Assembly: GCA_964019335.1 (NCBI GenBank) | Contig: OZ025712.1 | Coordinates: 186,001-250,000, forward strand | Source: Diplonema japonicum | Taxonomy: Eukaryota > Euglenozoa > Diplonemea > Diplonemida > Diplonemidae | Direction: 5' to 3' | DNA length: 64,000 nucleotides | Program-made: the position numbers and the translations under genes | Part shown: one piece after another, positions 39,460-50,960 of the stretch | Layout of the letters: each line of letters starts with the position of its first letter | How positions within the stretch are numbered: the first letter of the stretch is position 1 | The notes under the pieces: generated by a model | Databases searched by the model: none | What the model saw: only the letters and a program-made list of their open reading frames with translations | What the model was told of the DNA's origin: nothing

Positions 39460-39735
39460 CACATTTTCTTTTTTTTTTTCCTCTATATGAAACAGAAAAG
39501 AAGGGGAAAAAAAAGGGGGGGGGGGACAACAAGAGATAACGCCTTTCGTGTTCGTGCAGTTCACGGCCCTGTCAAGACCAACACCATGATGACACATTTT
39601 TTTTTTTTAAATATAAAACCCCAATTTCTTTTTTTAAAAGTAGAACGAACAAGAAAAAAAATAATTCTTTATGACTATATGTCTTTGTTGTTCGCACGAG
39701 CAAAAGAAAAAAAGATTTTTTTAAAAACCTGCGAA

Positions 39736-39779
<44 letters not shown>

Positions 39780-39949
39780 CGGCACAAGTTGCATCTAGTT
39801 ATAAAACCATTTTTTTTTTTTTTTTTTTTTTTGAAAAAGATAAATATTTGTAACAAGAAAAAAAAAATTTTTTTTGAGGTGGAGAACAAGATTTTTTTTT
39901 TTCTTTTTTTTTTCTCGCCTCGAAACACCTTAAAAAATAGGTAAGGGAA

Positions 39950-40012
<63 letters not shown>

Positions 40013-40028
40013 GAGGAGCACCTCATTT

Positions 40029-41033
40029 CTAAGAAATCATATGGTCATGCTCAAAAGCAAACGACTCCAAAAGGCCTGTATCGTAGGCATACTCACTGTT
40101 CAAACAATCTGGAGGGTCCTCTGGTGTCGCACTGTCGTACAAAGTGTCAGTGTCTTCCTCTTCCTCTTCTTCCTCTTCCTCCACCGGGACTGAATAAAGC
40201 GGCGCAAACATGGCACTAATTTCACTAGACGCCCTCTGCACAACGGACATCTTGAGTTTTATTCTACCTGCAACAGCGCCTTCAACGTCTTTTATGGGGA
40301 ACCAGTCCTCGATGGTGGGGCTGTCATGAAGCGACAGAAAAAACAGAAGGGGAATTCTAGCGGTCCCGAACGGCTTTCGGTTCCGCTGTTCATGTCGCAG
40401 GTGAACAAGGAGGTAAGGCGTATTCTTCACTTCCGAAAAAAACTGAAACCGCTCATTCCAAGCGGGTTTGCTGGTATCCCTTGCAACCTGTGTGGTCCGC
40501 AAGACCTTAGGGTGGTTAGGAAGAGCTAGTTCTACATATGAGGAAACCCTGCGTGGGACTTCTCCTTCAATGACTTCTACCAACAGTTTTCTGGTGTCCA
40601 TGCGGACGCCTGTTACTTTGTACGCACTGCCAGCCTGCACAAGGAGCTCTCCTCGGAGGCCAAGACGAAGGAGAACTTCGCCTGTTTGTGTCTGATCGAG
40701 TTTTAATGGGAGGTACCGGTCGACAGGGTCCTTGGTGAGTGTCAGGAAGTAGCTCATTGGTAGACTGACCAGTCCGACCTTCCTTCCTGCTTCACTTACG
40801 TTGCATACTAAAAAGTGGTCGTTTCCGGTGAACAGCGGTAGTTCGAAGAGCCCTCCGTCTCCTGGTCGCGTCTTGCGTGTGCAGTTTTTTACCGGTGTGA
40901 CCTTATCTCCGTCGACCTTGCACATCGAGAGGACCACCTTGCCGTTGCTTTTCAGCTCTTTCCCTTTCGTCGTTACTTCCAATATTTCCACTTCTACTGC
41001 GGACCGTGGTGTTCCTTTGGGAACGTTGGGCAT
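40029..41033 (-). CDS. tandem C2-like domain protein (paralogue)
   Basis: 334 residues from the ATG at 41033. It aligns along its whole length with residues about 110-521 of the protein at 36069-37717: TGEVLLRLGLRGELLVQAGSAYKVTGVRMDTRKLLVEVIEGEVP has a near copy there, as does RIPLLFFLSLHDSPTIEDWFPIKD. It lacks the SAM domain and both introns. The tail is acidic (a run of Glu), as in the paralogue. The frame stays open a little upstream without an ATG, so a 5' exon cannot be excluded. Head-to-tail placement 2.3 kb away points to local duplication. Confidence 0.82.
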   Translation of the reverse strand: MPNVPKGTPRSAVEVEILEVTTKGKELKSNGKVVLSMCKVDGDKVTPVKNCTRKTRPGDGGLFELPLFTGNDHFLVCNVSEAGRKVGLVSLPMSYFLTLTKDPVDRYLPLKLDQTQTGEVLLRLGLRGELLVQAGSAYKVTGVRMDTRKLLVEVIEGEVPRRVSSYVELALPNHPKVLRTTQVARDTSKPAWNERFQFFSEVKNTPYLLVHLRHEQRNRKPFGTARIPLLFFLSLHDSPTIEDWFPIKDVEGAVAGRIKLKMSVVQRASSEISAMFAPLYSVPVEEEEEEEEEDTDTLYDSATPEDPPDCLNSEYAYDTGLLESFAFEHDHMIS

Positions 41034-41339
41034 CTCGCCCGTTTTCTTGTTTTGGGTTGTCGCTGTTATTTTTTTTTTTCCCTGGATTTTTAATTCCCCC
41101 CCCCCCCCCCCCGTTGGAGCGGTTTACAGAAAAAAAATTAGAAAATAAAAAAATTAAAGGTGAGACTTTGGTCCAAGTCATCGTACTTTTCAGATAGCGG
41201 GGTTTTTCCCCCCCCCAATTTTTTTTTCTATTCCTGCATCGTTTGTCCTCAAATGGAAGGTTAGTTTCATGAGAACGACGCGAAAACAAAAAAAGGGGGG
41301 GGGAGGGGATAGATAATTCACGACCGCACCCTTTCAGAT
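41034..41339. other. intergenic spacer
   Basis: C and A runs (a 17-C tract near 41098-41112). No gene seen. Confidence 0.75.
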
Positions 41340-41789
41340 TCAGAGTGCGAGGTTTTCAAGTTTCTCGGCTGCGTGAGCGGCAGCAAGAGAGTCTCGTTCT
41401 GCTTGAGAGATTTTGGGTGAGGTACGGTTCACAGTACCGAAAAGTAAAGGGCCGTTTACAACGGGGGTGATGTGGCGGTCAAGGAGGGAGTTGGAGTAAG
41501 ACGGTGCGACGCCGTTACACGACAGTGTGATATGTTTCACCTTGTTGACTGACCCCTGGCCTGGGCAGCTGACAACTGCTGCCTGGCATCGTTTATCAAA
41601 GCCGTACCCGATTACCTCAAGCACGACATTTTCCCCATCGACTGTCTCTACGCTTGCATCCGACCCCTTGTGCTCAATCGTCATGTGCTCACCGAATATC
41701 CTTCCCACCGGTCGTCCTATTTCTTCCTTTGCCCACCCCTTCAACTTCTCCTTGCTTTCATCGTCAAGGAATACTGCAGAAAAACCCAT
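41340..41789 (-). CDS. 2H phosphoesterase-like single-domain protein
   Basis: 149 residues from the ATG at 41789. Two His-x-Thr motifs about 50 residues apart, HMTIEHKG (near residue 37) and HITLSCNG (near 88), are the signature of 2H phosphoesterases. The first, followed by Lys-Gly, is close to the cyclic phosphodiesterase module of plant and fungal tRNA ligases (HVTLAHK). Such enzymes open 2',3'-cyclic phosphates on RNA. Both His and Thr residues are present, so activity is plausible. It stands alone here, without kinase or ligase parts. The C-terminal 40 residues are helical. Confidence 0.72.
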   Translation of the reverse strand: MGFSAVFLDDESKEKLKGWAKEEIGRPVGRIFGEHMTIEHKGSDASVETVDGENVVLEVIGYGFDKRCQAAVVSCPGQGSVNKVKHITLSCNGVAPSYSNSLLDRHITPVVNGPLLFGTVNRTSPKISQAERDSLAAAHAAEKLENLAL

Positions 41790-42049
41790 TTCTTTTTTTT
41801 TTTTTAGATCCTGCGAAACTCTTTTAAAGCATGCTGTGTAAGCCCGAAATGGCGACACCTTTCCCCTGGTATACTGTCAGACCGGCAGAAAGGCCTCGAA
41901 AAGGTGTTCAAGGACTGCCATTTCGGTAGGTGCTGTGTGCGCCTTGGGGGGGGGGGGGGGGGGGGGAACTGTTTGCCACTGGACTGTGCCCCCAAATTGC
42001 CGAGAAGGTGGGGAAGGCGTACGAGTGCGACAATGCAGAAAAAGAATGG

Positions 42050-42087
<38 letters not shown>

Positions 42088-42706
42088 TGAAAAGAACCAA
42101 AAAAAAAAAAAAAATGGAGAGAGAGAGGGAGGGAGAGAGAGAGAAAGAGAGAAGGGGGGGAGCGGCATGGATGAATAATAACCTTTTTTTTATTTCTTCC
42201 TTTTTTTAATTTTTTTTTTCTTTTTCTTCTTTTTTTTTTTTTTTTTTCTTCTTCTGCTTTTCTCTCTCTCTCTCCCCCCGCCCCCAAATCATTAACTTTT
42301 TTGTTGCATAACGTACTGTGTTATACTTTACTTTCGACACATGTGTTATATTTTTTTTCTCTTTTTTTAAAAAAAAAGGGGGGTAGGAAAAGGAGGATAA
42401 CGAGGGTAACGTTTACACACTTTTTTTTTTCTTCTCATTTTTGCGCAGCCGCTAGGGAAAAATTTTCGGAGAAAGATATTGAAGAATGGATAACAGGAAA
42501 GAGGGCAGGGGGGGACTACGCGGCACACGGGGCAAAATAAAAAAGGGGGAAAGGAGCAGGGCGTGTGACCCTCAACACTCATTTCGAGACAAAAAAAAAG
42601 CCCAAAAAGAGAAAACAAGTGGAAAGAAATACAAACGTCGGTGAAGTGTCAGCACACCTTCAGGAGTGCCCACGTACGTAAAAAGAAAAAAAGGGGGGGT
42701 TATCTC
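41790..42706. other. intergenic region with one complex patch
   Basis: Patch 41800-42020 is GC-rich and contains a perfect 10-bp inverted pair, CCGAAATGGC (near 41846) and GCCATTTCGG (near 41917), about 60 bp apart. The rest is homopolymer and GA-rich DNA. No protein gene is supported. Confidence 0.6.
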
Positions 42707-45700
42707 CTACTCTGTCTCAGATGATGCCTCAGCCTTTGGTTCTTCAGTCTCAACTTCTTCTGCCTTTGGTTCCTCAGGCACAGGCTCCTCGACCTTAGGC
42801 ACTTCAACCTCCGGAACTACAGGCGGTGTCGATTCGTCTTCAGCTTTCACTTCTTCAACAGGCTCCGGTGCCTCCACCTTAGGTTCCTCAACCTTAGGTT
42901 CCTCAACCTTAGGCTCCTCAACCTTAGGTTCTTCAACTTTAGGCTCTTCTGCTTTAGGTTCCTCGACCTTAGACTCCGGTTCTTCAACTTTAGGCTCCTC
43001 CACTTTAGGTTCCTCAACCTTAGGTTCTTCTGCCTTAGGCTCCTCCACTTTAGGTTCTTCGGCCTTTACCTCTTCAGCAGGCTTGGGTATCTCTGCCTTA
43101 GGTTCGTTGGCCTTAGGTTCTTCTGCTTTAGGTTCAACCTTCGGTTCCTCGACAGCCTTTGGCTCCTCTTTAGGCTCCTCAACCTGCTGGGGTGCCTCGA
43201 CTTCAGGTTCGACAGGCTTGAGTGTCTCCACCTTAGGTTCCTCTGCTTTAACTTCTTCCATGTTCGGCTCCTCCTGCGCAGGTGTAGAGTTCTCGATCTC
43301 TCGTTCCTCAGATGTGGGGGCCTCTGCAGTTTTAGGTTCATCGGCCTTCGGAGCTTCTTCCTTGGGTTTCTCAGCAGGTGCTTCGGTCTTAGGCTCCGCG
43401 GAAGGGGCAGGAGCAGGGACAACAACCGCAGCCTTGGGCGTTTCAGCTACAACTTTCGGTTCCTCTGGCTTCTTAGGTGAAGAAGGGGGGACTCCGGATA
43501 GCGCTGTCGCAACAGGGTCAGGCTTCTTGGCAGCCTCAGCGGCAGAGGCAGCGTCGTTGATAGGCGGTGGGGCCAGGCTGTGTGCTGCACTGGTGCTGGT
43601 GGCGGGCCCAGAAGTGAGGGACAGGACAGGCCCCTTGGACGGGCCTGTGAGGTAGCCTGCGAAGGTCTCCTTGGTGAGGAACAGGTCGTGGTTCTGTGAT
43701 TGGTAGCTGTCCCACTTGGGATGCTGTGAGAGCTGCTCGCGCACAATTTGACAGTTGGGAGAGCTCCCGTTGCTCATGGCCTTGAGGGCCTTGACAGCGA
43801 CTGCACGCACGGCGCTTGAAGAGTTGGTGTCCAGCACGTTCAGCAGGAAGGCAGCCAGGTTGCAGTCCAACGCCCTGTGGTGGTCGTGTTATAATGCGCG
43901 CGGCATACCTCTTGACGATGCAGCCGTGCTCGCAGTTGTTCCTCACCATCATCCTTTCGATGGTTTCGATGGCCTGGCCCAGCTCGTCATCCGCGATACC
44001 AGGGCCCTGCATGAAGTCCAGAATAGGCTGCATGCAGTTCGTCTGACCCATGCTCTCGACTACCTTTTTTTTTTTTTTTTTTTTTTTTTTTCTTCGTCCC
44101 CCACTGCATACCGATCTGCACAAGGCCAGCTGGTGAACAATGTGTATCGAGCACTGCGAGGACACCGGTTGCAACTTCCCGATGTCGTTGAAGAGCTTCG
44201 GGATGTGCCCCAGCTGCGGTACCTGTTTGGGATTGCGGGGATGGAGGGGGATACCTGATCTGTGAGTACGGGTTGAGCGTGCAGCAGGCACACAAGACAC
44301 TTCGAAATGAGCTGCACCAGCTCCTCCGAAATAGGCGACTCGAGGATCCTGTCCAGGTAAGCATCGAAGAGCGCGGTGAGGAACTTCCTGTTGAAGTTGT
44401 AATAATAATAGTATGGAAATGAAAGAGCCGTACCTTGGGTTGCGCAGTGCCCACGCTGGCTGCTTCACGTACAGCTGCAGGTATACACCACCGATCTCAA
44501 GCTCATCTACAGATGCTGCGTGCCCCAGTGTGTCTGGCAGCCTGAAGACAGTGCTGGGGTCTGTCAAGAGTCCTTTCACTACGTCCTCCCGCAGTGTTTT
44601 GCAGGTCTCGACGCACTTGTCCCTCATGTCGGGTGTCCAGATGAGTTCCGGGTTCTCACTGCTTGCGTCGAACTGAATGAGAGGAAGGAAATTGAAGGGA
44701 AAATAAACAAAGTGGAACCACCCATACCATCATCGCTGCCGTGGATGCATTCTCCTTCATCGTTTCGATGAACACCCCAGGGAGGATCTTGCTGCTGCGC
44801 AGGGCGATCTTCGGGCCGTGCAGCTTGTCCGTCACCATCTTCCCGAGCAGCTGTTGGTGTGTGGGGTTGGGTTTCGATCAGAGATGTCATTGCTGAAACA
44901 TACCTGACAGGCGGCCTCCCTGATGTCGGGGACTCTGGTGGTGGCGAATTCGTAAAGGGCAAGGATGTACGCGCCCTTGTCAAGCATCTCGGCGACGGCC
45001 TTGGTGGACGAGGCGAGGGACAACAAGATCTGCAGGAGGCCCACAACGCAGCTTCTGAACCTTGTCATGCACACCATGAGGGGCGTGAGGACGCTCTGCT
45101 CCGAGATGGTGACCACGGCGTCGTGGTTCTGCGTGCAGAGGTTCAGCGTCTCCGCCGTCATGCTGCAGACAGGCTCAGTGCCCACGTTGAAGACAGAGAA
45201 CATCATCTTGTAGAACGAGAGGCACGCGACCACTGAGCTGGGCACTGCCGTCACCACGTTCCTGATAGCTTCCATGCAGGCACCAATCCTCCTGATGGCC
45301 TCTGAGTCCTCCAGTGGAGTCACCTTCTCCAGCTCCTTCTCGACGAACACCAAAGCAGCTGTGATGAACTCGCTGGGTTCTTCTAGCACGAAGTGAGGCT
45401 GCTCGTTGTATAGCCTAACGAACACACCACCCACGAACAGTTCCTTCTGATGCTCGCTGTACGCGAACTGATCCTCGAAGCTCTCTCCCTTTAGCGCCGC
45501 CTCCTGCGCCTTGGTGAGGAACTCGGTCAGCTCCGCCCTCGTGCCGTTGTTCCACAGCATGTACGGCGTTTCGGAGTTGGAGTTCAGCAGCTTCAAGACC
45601 GTCGGCTCGCCTTCCGGGAGTTCGTTATGGCATTCAGCCTTGAGCTTGGTCACCACATACGGCGTGAGCAGCGTCGCAAGAGTCTCTGTGAAGGCCTGGT

Positions 45701-48700
45701 GCGGCTTGGTGTTCTCCATGAACCCGCAGAGCCTGCAGATGGTGAAGATGGCAGCCTTCGACTGGATATTCTTGAGCTCCTGGATGTTTGTCTCCGCATC
45801 CTTTTCCACGCCGCCCTCGTCAAGGGTGTAGTCGTACCCGAAGACGAACAACAGCAAGTGCCACAGCACCCCAGCATGGTACAGCTGGTCCTGGAGGGTT
45901 TCCCCTGCAGCAAAGGCAGAGCAGCATGCGATGGACGCCTTTGCCAGCCTGGGGGCACTCTTGCACGTGACACCCTTGCAAACCATGTCGACGATTGTGG
46001 GCATTTCCTGCATGCGGGTCCGGCAGCTCTCGAAGTCAGCTGCCACAGCGAAGGTCTCGATGACCCTTTGTGCGATGAGAACGGGCATGTCGGAGTCGGT
46101 GGAGTTGTCGCCGATGACGTCTATGCACCTTTCGAGGGCGGTTTTGAGGAGCTCGAGACCGCCCTCCCTGAGGAGTTCCTCCGCGTTGAGAGGCGAGGCG
46201 TTCACGGTGTGGAGGCAGAGCTCCGCTGCGCTGGGGAGCAGCGGCGTCTCCAAAGCGAACAGCTGTGGGTCGGTGGCCTCCTTCTCGACGTGCGAGAGCA
46301 GCATGGGGTACCCCGCGTACTTGTACGGTGAAAGTATGTCCCTGAACCTCTTGTAGAGGATGGACTGCGTGCGGATGAGCAGGTCGATCCTCTTGGGGTC
46401 CGGGAAGTCGGACGGCTGGTTCGGGTTTGCAAGGTATTCATATGCTTTTAATATCTCCTCAAAGCGCTCTCTCCCGTCAGGGTTCTTGTCAGGATGGAAC
46501 TGCGCGGCAAGCACGAAGTACGCCTTCCTCACCTTCGAAGCCTCGTGCTCCACCTCGGGGTCGAGGTCAAGCGCCTCAAACGCCTTCGAGCGCGTCAACC
46601 CCACAGGGTTCCCCTTCTTGTCCATCTCTTTCCTCCATTCGTTCAGCGTGTCCTTTAGAAGTTCAACTTGCTTCACAATGGGCCAGTCAGGGAACCTTGT
46701 AGCGTCACACAGATGGCGGAGGTAGTAGATGTTGCAGAAGAGCTCGTTTTCAAGCTGAGCATACACAACAGGAGTGATCGGGCAGTATGTGTAGATAGCC
46801 CTGGTGTTCGAACGCAGCTTCGGGGAGAACTCCATCAGGTGCACTGCGATCTTCTGCACAAGGTGCTGCCTCATCTCGTTGCCCCAGATTGCCTCTGGGT
46901 TGTCAAACTCACCGAGGAACACCTCTGCGAACTTGTCAACACCGTAGTTCGACAGGAAACACACCATGGCCTTGGGCAGCATCGGCGACAGGACGGAGGT
47001 CCCCTCATCGGATCGGAAGGCCTGGTTCTCGTGACAGAGATGGAACAACTTGCAAATGGGTTTGATGTCGGACCCCATGTACATGAGGGAGAAGAAAAAG
47101 ACACCCGTGAGATAGAGCCTAGCAGAGGAGTGCGGGTTGTCCTCCATGAGTTCGCAGAGGAGCGATGCGCACCTGTTAACAAGACCAGGGTCGAGAGTGA
47201 GCATAATCTGTGCGATGTGAGGGAGGACGGTGGGCTCGGCGAGCATTCTCTTGATCCTCGGGACAGGGCGCACGATGATGCCGTCGATGTTTCTTGTTGG
47301 GTAGAACGCGCACATCCTGATGAGCATGTCCAGTACGAGACAAGACAGTTCTGTGGGATTCAGGCAGCCTGCAGAGGAGTACAGCAGGTTCCACTTTAGC
47401 TGCGGAATGTCTTCGAACGCATGCCACGCGTCAAGCCCTTGCGCCCACATCCTTGTTTCCTTCGTGATCTTGGACTCCTTGAACATCTCCTCCACCGTGT
47501 CGTAGCTGATGGGGCCTTGCTGCTCACCGTTCTCGTCCTGCCAGTACCACTCGGGTTCGCTGCCGAGCTTCTCCTCGTGATTCATCTCGATGACGTTGGT
47601 CTGTGTCTTGAGCTGTGCCCTGTCGTGGTGGAGGTGCGCTAGTGTCAGAAGGTCGATCAGCACAGGGACGCCGTGGCAGTCGATAAACAGCTTCACGTTG
47701 CCCTTGACCCTGAGAAGGTTGGACAAAAACTGCAGCAGCCTGTCCCTCTCCAGCTTGTCCTTCGCACTCTTGAGCATCGCCACGATAAACGAAAGGTCGT
47801 TGAAGACACCGATCTCTGAAGCGTGCGTTTCGTACAGCCTCGCCATCCCGTGCATGCACTGTGCCTTCAAGTTCACATCGCTTACCAACAGGAACCTGTG
47901 GTACAGATCGTAGAAGAACTCTCGTGGGTTGTGGATCTGAGGGTTGGGGTCCTCCAGCAACAGCCTTAAGAAGTGGCTACCGATCTGGATCTCATCCTTA
48001 AGGCACTCGTACAGTACCTCGAACTCCACGTGGTTCCACGCCACCTCATGTCCCCTCCTTACGTCTGTCCCCTGAGACAGCAAGCTCAGTTCCCTCTCGA
48101 CGCATTCGCGAAGCTCCTCTCTGGTGTGGTGGTTCCAGATCACGTCAGGCCTCGTGTGGTCCTGATGCATGATGTGGAAGAAGTACTGCCAGTTCAACGT
48201 TACTGAGACAAGCTGTTTGGCTTTTCTCAGAGTGACGGGCTGCTGTTCAGGTGGCTGCGGTTGTGGCGTCGGTACGCCCATCTTGATCCTCCAGTGCGAG
48301 GAAGCGATGCCAGTGGAGTCGTTGCCCGAGAACGAGGCGTTGGGAAGCTTTTCTTTGGATTGCAGGAAGGAGAGAAGCGCGTGGGGTACCATTCTTTTAA
48401 GGAGCTCCTGTGCCTCGGGGCAATCGACGGTCCACAGCCCAATGAGCTCCACGGCCAGCTCACGTTGGTCATGGTTCTTGCTCCACATGGCAAGGTAGAA
48501 CTGACGCAGAAGAGTCCCTTCAGAAAGGGCGTACCTCTGAAGCCTCTTGGCTTGGGAATCACATTCTTGCACAATGGTTTTCATAAGCATGCCAGAAGCA
48601 ATGCCAAGAGCCATGCATGGGTGGAGGTACAAACGGAACATGGCAGGACCGGCACCTTCTGCCAAGAGCTCGATGATGGTGTTGAAGTGCCCGGAGTCGG

Positions 48701-50411
48701 TGGTGTCCGAGTAAGGGGGGCACAGCGCGAACACGAAGAAGTCGAGAAGGGAGGAAAGGACCAGCGCACCGGTGTTGGCGAGCGCGTGCTGCTTAAGCAG
48801 TGCCACGAGGTTGGAGAGGAACTGTTGGGATGCAAGCAAGGAGCGTCTGTTGGCCTGCTCCTGGAAAATATCGTACTTGTCGTGCATAGGGTACAGCAGT
48901 GCAGCGAGGAAGTCAATCGCAGCATGCGACACAGCATCGTGGCGCATCTTGAGCGCAGTAACGACGGACTTTCCTACCTTGCGGACAAAACCAGGGATTT
49001 TAGTGAAGGCCTCAAATCCTGTATGAGACGCAGCCAACCTGCGGAGTGCGTAAAACTGGTCAGCGGCCTGCTCGGGTGACGGTGAGTCGCTGGAGTGCAC
49101 GAGCAAGGCGGTGATAGCGGTGGCGATCATCTTCTCCTTGTTCTCCGCGAAGAGCGCGTCCTTTGTCTCCGTGAAGTAAAGCCCGCTGTACTCGATGTTG
49201 TTGTTAAAGTACCTGATCAGCTGCGGGTATGTGATGATGTCCCTCTCGGGCTTCACATCGTACTCCCCCATCACCTTCAAAAGCGTGGATTCGATCATCT
49301 CGGGAACCGGTTTTCTGATAGCGCCCGTGCGGTGCCCGCGGTCGGTTTTCGACATTTTGATGCAACAGTGCAGGTTCCCGGCACGGCGGACACCGTCGAG
49401 AAGCGACGCGAGAAGCGAGTCACGGTCTGTGGATGTGTAGCTTTTGACAACATTGTCCTTGTATTCGATGTTGAAGCTCTGCGAGTCTTCCTCGCAGCGT
49501 ATCAACGCGAAGATGGCGATCAACGGTCTAGCAGTGACAACGTTGTATGTTGCTGGATCGCGCTCTACCAAATGCTTGTCCGTGATGCACAGCTGCCGCC
49601 TCACAGGAACGGCGTGACGCGGTGTTACCTTTGCAACGGAAAACTCCGAGGCAGAGACAAGCTCCTCTAAAGGAACGGCCCCCAATCGGGCCTGCTCAAA
49701 GTTTGTCATCGTCATTGTGTTCCCTGTTCTGATGTCGGTGAACCCAATGTACTTTGAAGCGGTCTCGAGTATCCTTCTTATCAGCTCGTCGGATCGGTCT
49801 GATTGATACACGTGAATTCTCTCGTGGTCGGAGTACTTAATAAATACTCCACCTGGTGTGTCGGACATGGTGCCGATTTCTTTAATTAACCAGTATTCGT
49901 AGCAGCCGATGACCTTTGTGGAATCGTGCGGGTCGACTTGTTGCAGACCGTGTGCGGCGAGTGAGAATGAGGCGGGTTTCCATTCCTCGTTCCATCGGAG
50001 TTTTTTCCCGCCGAAGACCTGGCCCACGTGGGTGTCTCTTGCGGCGAATTTTTTCCGTTGCCGTTGGATTTCAGTGAGGATTTCAGCTCTGTCTGGTGTG
50101 CTGAATGTCATGGTCTCCGAACTCTTCCCTTTCCCCACTGTGATCGTGAACTCAAGCTGCGTTCCTGTTTTTGGAAGGGTGTCGAAGAATTCTGTTCCGT
50201 ACTGCCATTCGTTCGTCAGTTTGAACAGTGCGGTTGGGTCGATTGTTGCGACCGTGTGCTTCCCGATGCAGATTACTCGCTTCAACTTCCCCCTCCACGA
50301 ATGCACCTTGATCACGCTGTACCTTGCAAGGAACTCATGTGCCAAGGACAGTTTTTCCTCCTGCGTCTTCTTTTTTTCCTTGCCCGAGGATAAAAAAGAA
50401 CTGAGGCTCAT
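42707..50411 (-). CDS. RME-8: RME-8/DNAJC13-like endosomal J-domain protein
   Basis: Seven exons: 50411-44904, 44850-44728, 44672-44434, 44387-44255, 44222-44112, 44063-43909 and 43874-42707, giving 2478 residues. The N-terminus has the RME-8 phosphoinositide-binding PH-like pattern (KVHSWRGKLKRVICIGKHTV). A GYF-type segment (WYWQDENGEQQGPISYDTVE, near residue 955) and a J domain with intact HPD (FHPDKNPDG, near 1304) are flanked by armadillo-like helical repeats. RME-8 recruits Hsc70 to endosomes to control clathrin, SNX1 and cargo recycling. The family end (PKWDSYQSQNHDLF, GYLTGP) is in the last exon, followed by an unusual tail of about 240 residues rich in Glu-Pro-Lys-Val/Ala. All six introns fall in the last quarter of the gene. 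Confidence 0.93.
42765..43230 (-). repeat. coding minisatellite (15-bp units)
   Basis: Tandem variants of a 15-bp unit encode E-E-P-K-(V/A). About 30 units, many identical over several repeats (for example 42880-42945), point to recent slippage or unequal exchange. Confidence 0.9.
43875..43908 (-). other. mini-intron (34 nt)
   Basis: GTATGC donor, CCACCACAG acceptor. Removal joins VKR to ALDCNL, matching the RME-8 family. Confidence 0.85.
44064..44111 (-). other. poly-A intron (48 nt)
   Basis: GTATGC donor, 27 A, AAG acceptor. Length is a multiple of three and free of stops; phase 0. Confidence 0.82.
44223..44254 (-). other. mini-intron (32 nt), shortest in window
   Basis: GTATCC donor, CCAAACAG acceptor. 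Removal gives DQVPQLGHIPK, a conserved RME-8 segment. Confidence 0.85.
44388..44433 (-). other. mini-intron (46 nt)
   Basis: GTACGG donor, CTTCAACAG acceptor; removal gives NPRKFLTAL. Confidence 0.85.
44673..44727 (-). other. mini-intron (55 nt)
   Basis: GTATGG donor, CTCATTCAG acceptor; joins TAAMM to FDASSENPELIW, a conserved RME-8 segment. Confidence 0.87.
44851..44903 (-). other. mini-intron (53 nt)
   Basis: GTATGT donor, CCAACAG acceptor; joins REAACQ to LLGKMVTDKLHGPK. Confidence 0.87.
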
Positions 50412-50569
50412 TTTATTTTATTTTATTTTATTTTTTTTCTTCGCGCAAACACACAAAACCCCTCCTCCCTCCCTCCCTCCCCACGCCCTTCAAAAAAAAA
50501 AACTTTTTTTTTTTGTTGAAGGGGACAAGAAAAAAAAGAGAAAAAAAAAAAAGAACGGAACACTGATTA

Positions 50570-50920
50570 TCAACCTTTTTGAATGTACTCCGCGGCTTTC
50601 TTCTCCAGCCATTTTGTAAAGGCTACTGTGTCGTCTGGGAGTGGGATGGCTAAGTCAGCCTCGGTGGTGAGCAGCGACAGCTCCAGATTGATTAGCATCG
50701 GCTTGAAGCTCTCAGAGTCTTTGAGCACCTGAAGGAAGTCGAAGTAGGTCTGGGCAGTAATGTCTTGAGACTGATCAAGATCGACCCTGGCTGACCAAGG
50801 GGCCTGATCGATGTTGACCTTGTTGTTCTTCGCTGCCTGTAGGACTATGGCAGAATGGTCAGCATTCCACGGTGGGACCTTGGGCGTCAACACTATCGTT
50901 CGCTCACTCCAATCCGTCAT
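50570..50920 (-). CDS. small hypothetical protein (116 aa)
   Basis: From the ATG at 50920, directly after a pyrimidine run ending in GTAAG, a layout like a splice acceptor. It opens MTDWSERTIVLTPKVPPW and is mostly helical and acidic, ending WLEKKAAEYIQKG. No family recognised. The frame is compact, its composition matches neighbouring genes, and it lies in line with them, which supports a real gene. Confidence 0.55.
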   Translation of the reverse strand: MTDWSERTIVLTPKVPPWNADHSAIVLQAAKNNKVNIDQAPWSARVDLDQSQDITAQTYFDFLQVLKDSESFKPMLINLELSLLTTEADLAIPLPDDTVAFTKWLEKKAAEYIQKG

Positions 50921-50924
50921 CTTA

Positions 50925-50960
<36 letters not shown>

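Larger units (their letters stand above)
37718..40028. other. 2.3-kb intergenic region
   Basis: Homopolymer-dominated. One complex patch at 38030-38210 contains two adjacent hairpins: AGGATGTG-tctc-CACACCCT (one mismatch) and CTTACCG-ttgttc-CGGTAAG. It could be part of a structured RNA or a decayed element. The second copy of repeat B lies at 39419-39459. No protein gene is supported. Confidence 0.6.

Noticed and set aside
39572-40026. 149-codon frame downstream of the C2 gene
   Set aside because: Almost pure F/K translation of homopolymers.
41846-41926. 10-bp inverted pair CCGAAATGGC/GCCATTTCGG as a transposon
   Set aside because: Too short and with no further end symmetry or target duplication; kept only as a remark.
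42666-43655. 329-codon plus-strand frame rich in Ser, Gly and Thr
   Set aside because: It is the antisense shadow of the RME-8 repeat tail; the opposite strand continues the RME-8 family.
45627-46331. 234-codon plus-strand frame and other long plus frames at 46668 and 48261
   Set aside because: Shadows of the large RME-8 exon; no independent motif.
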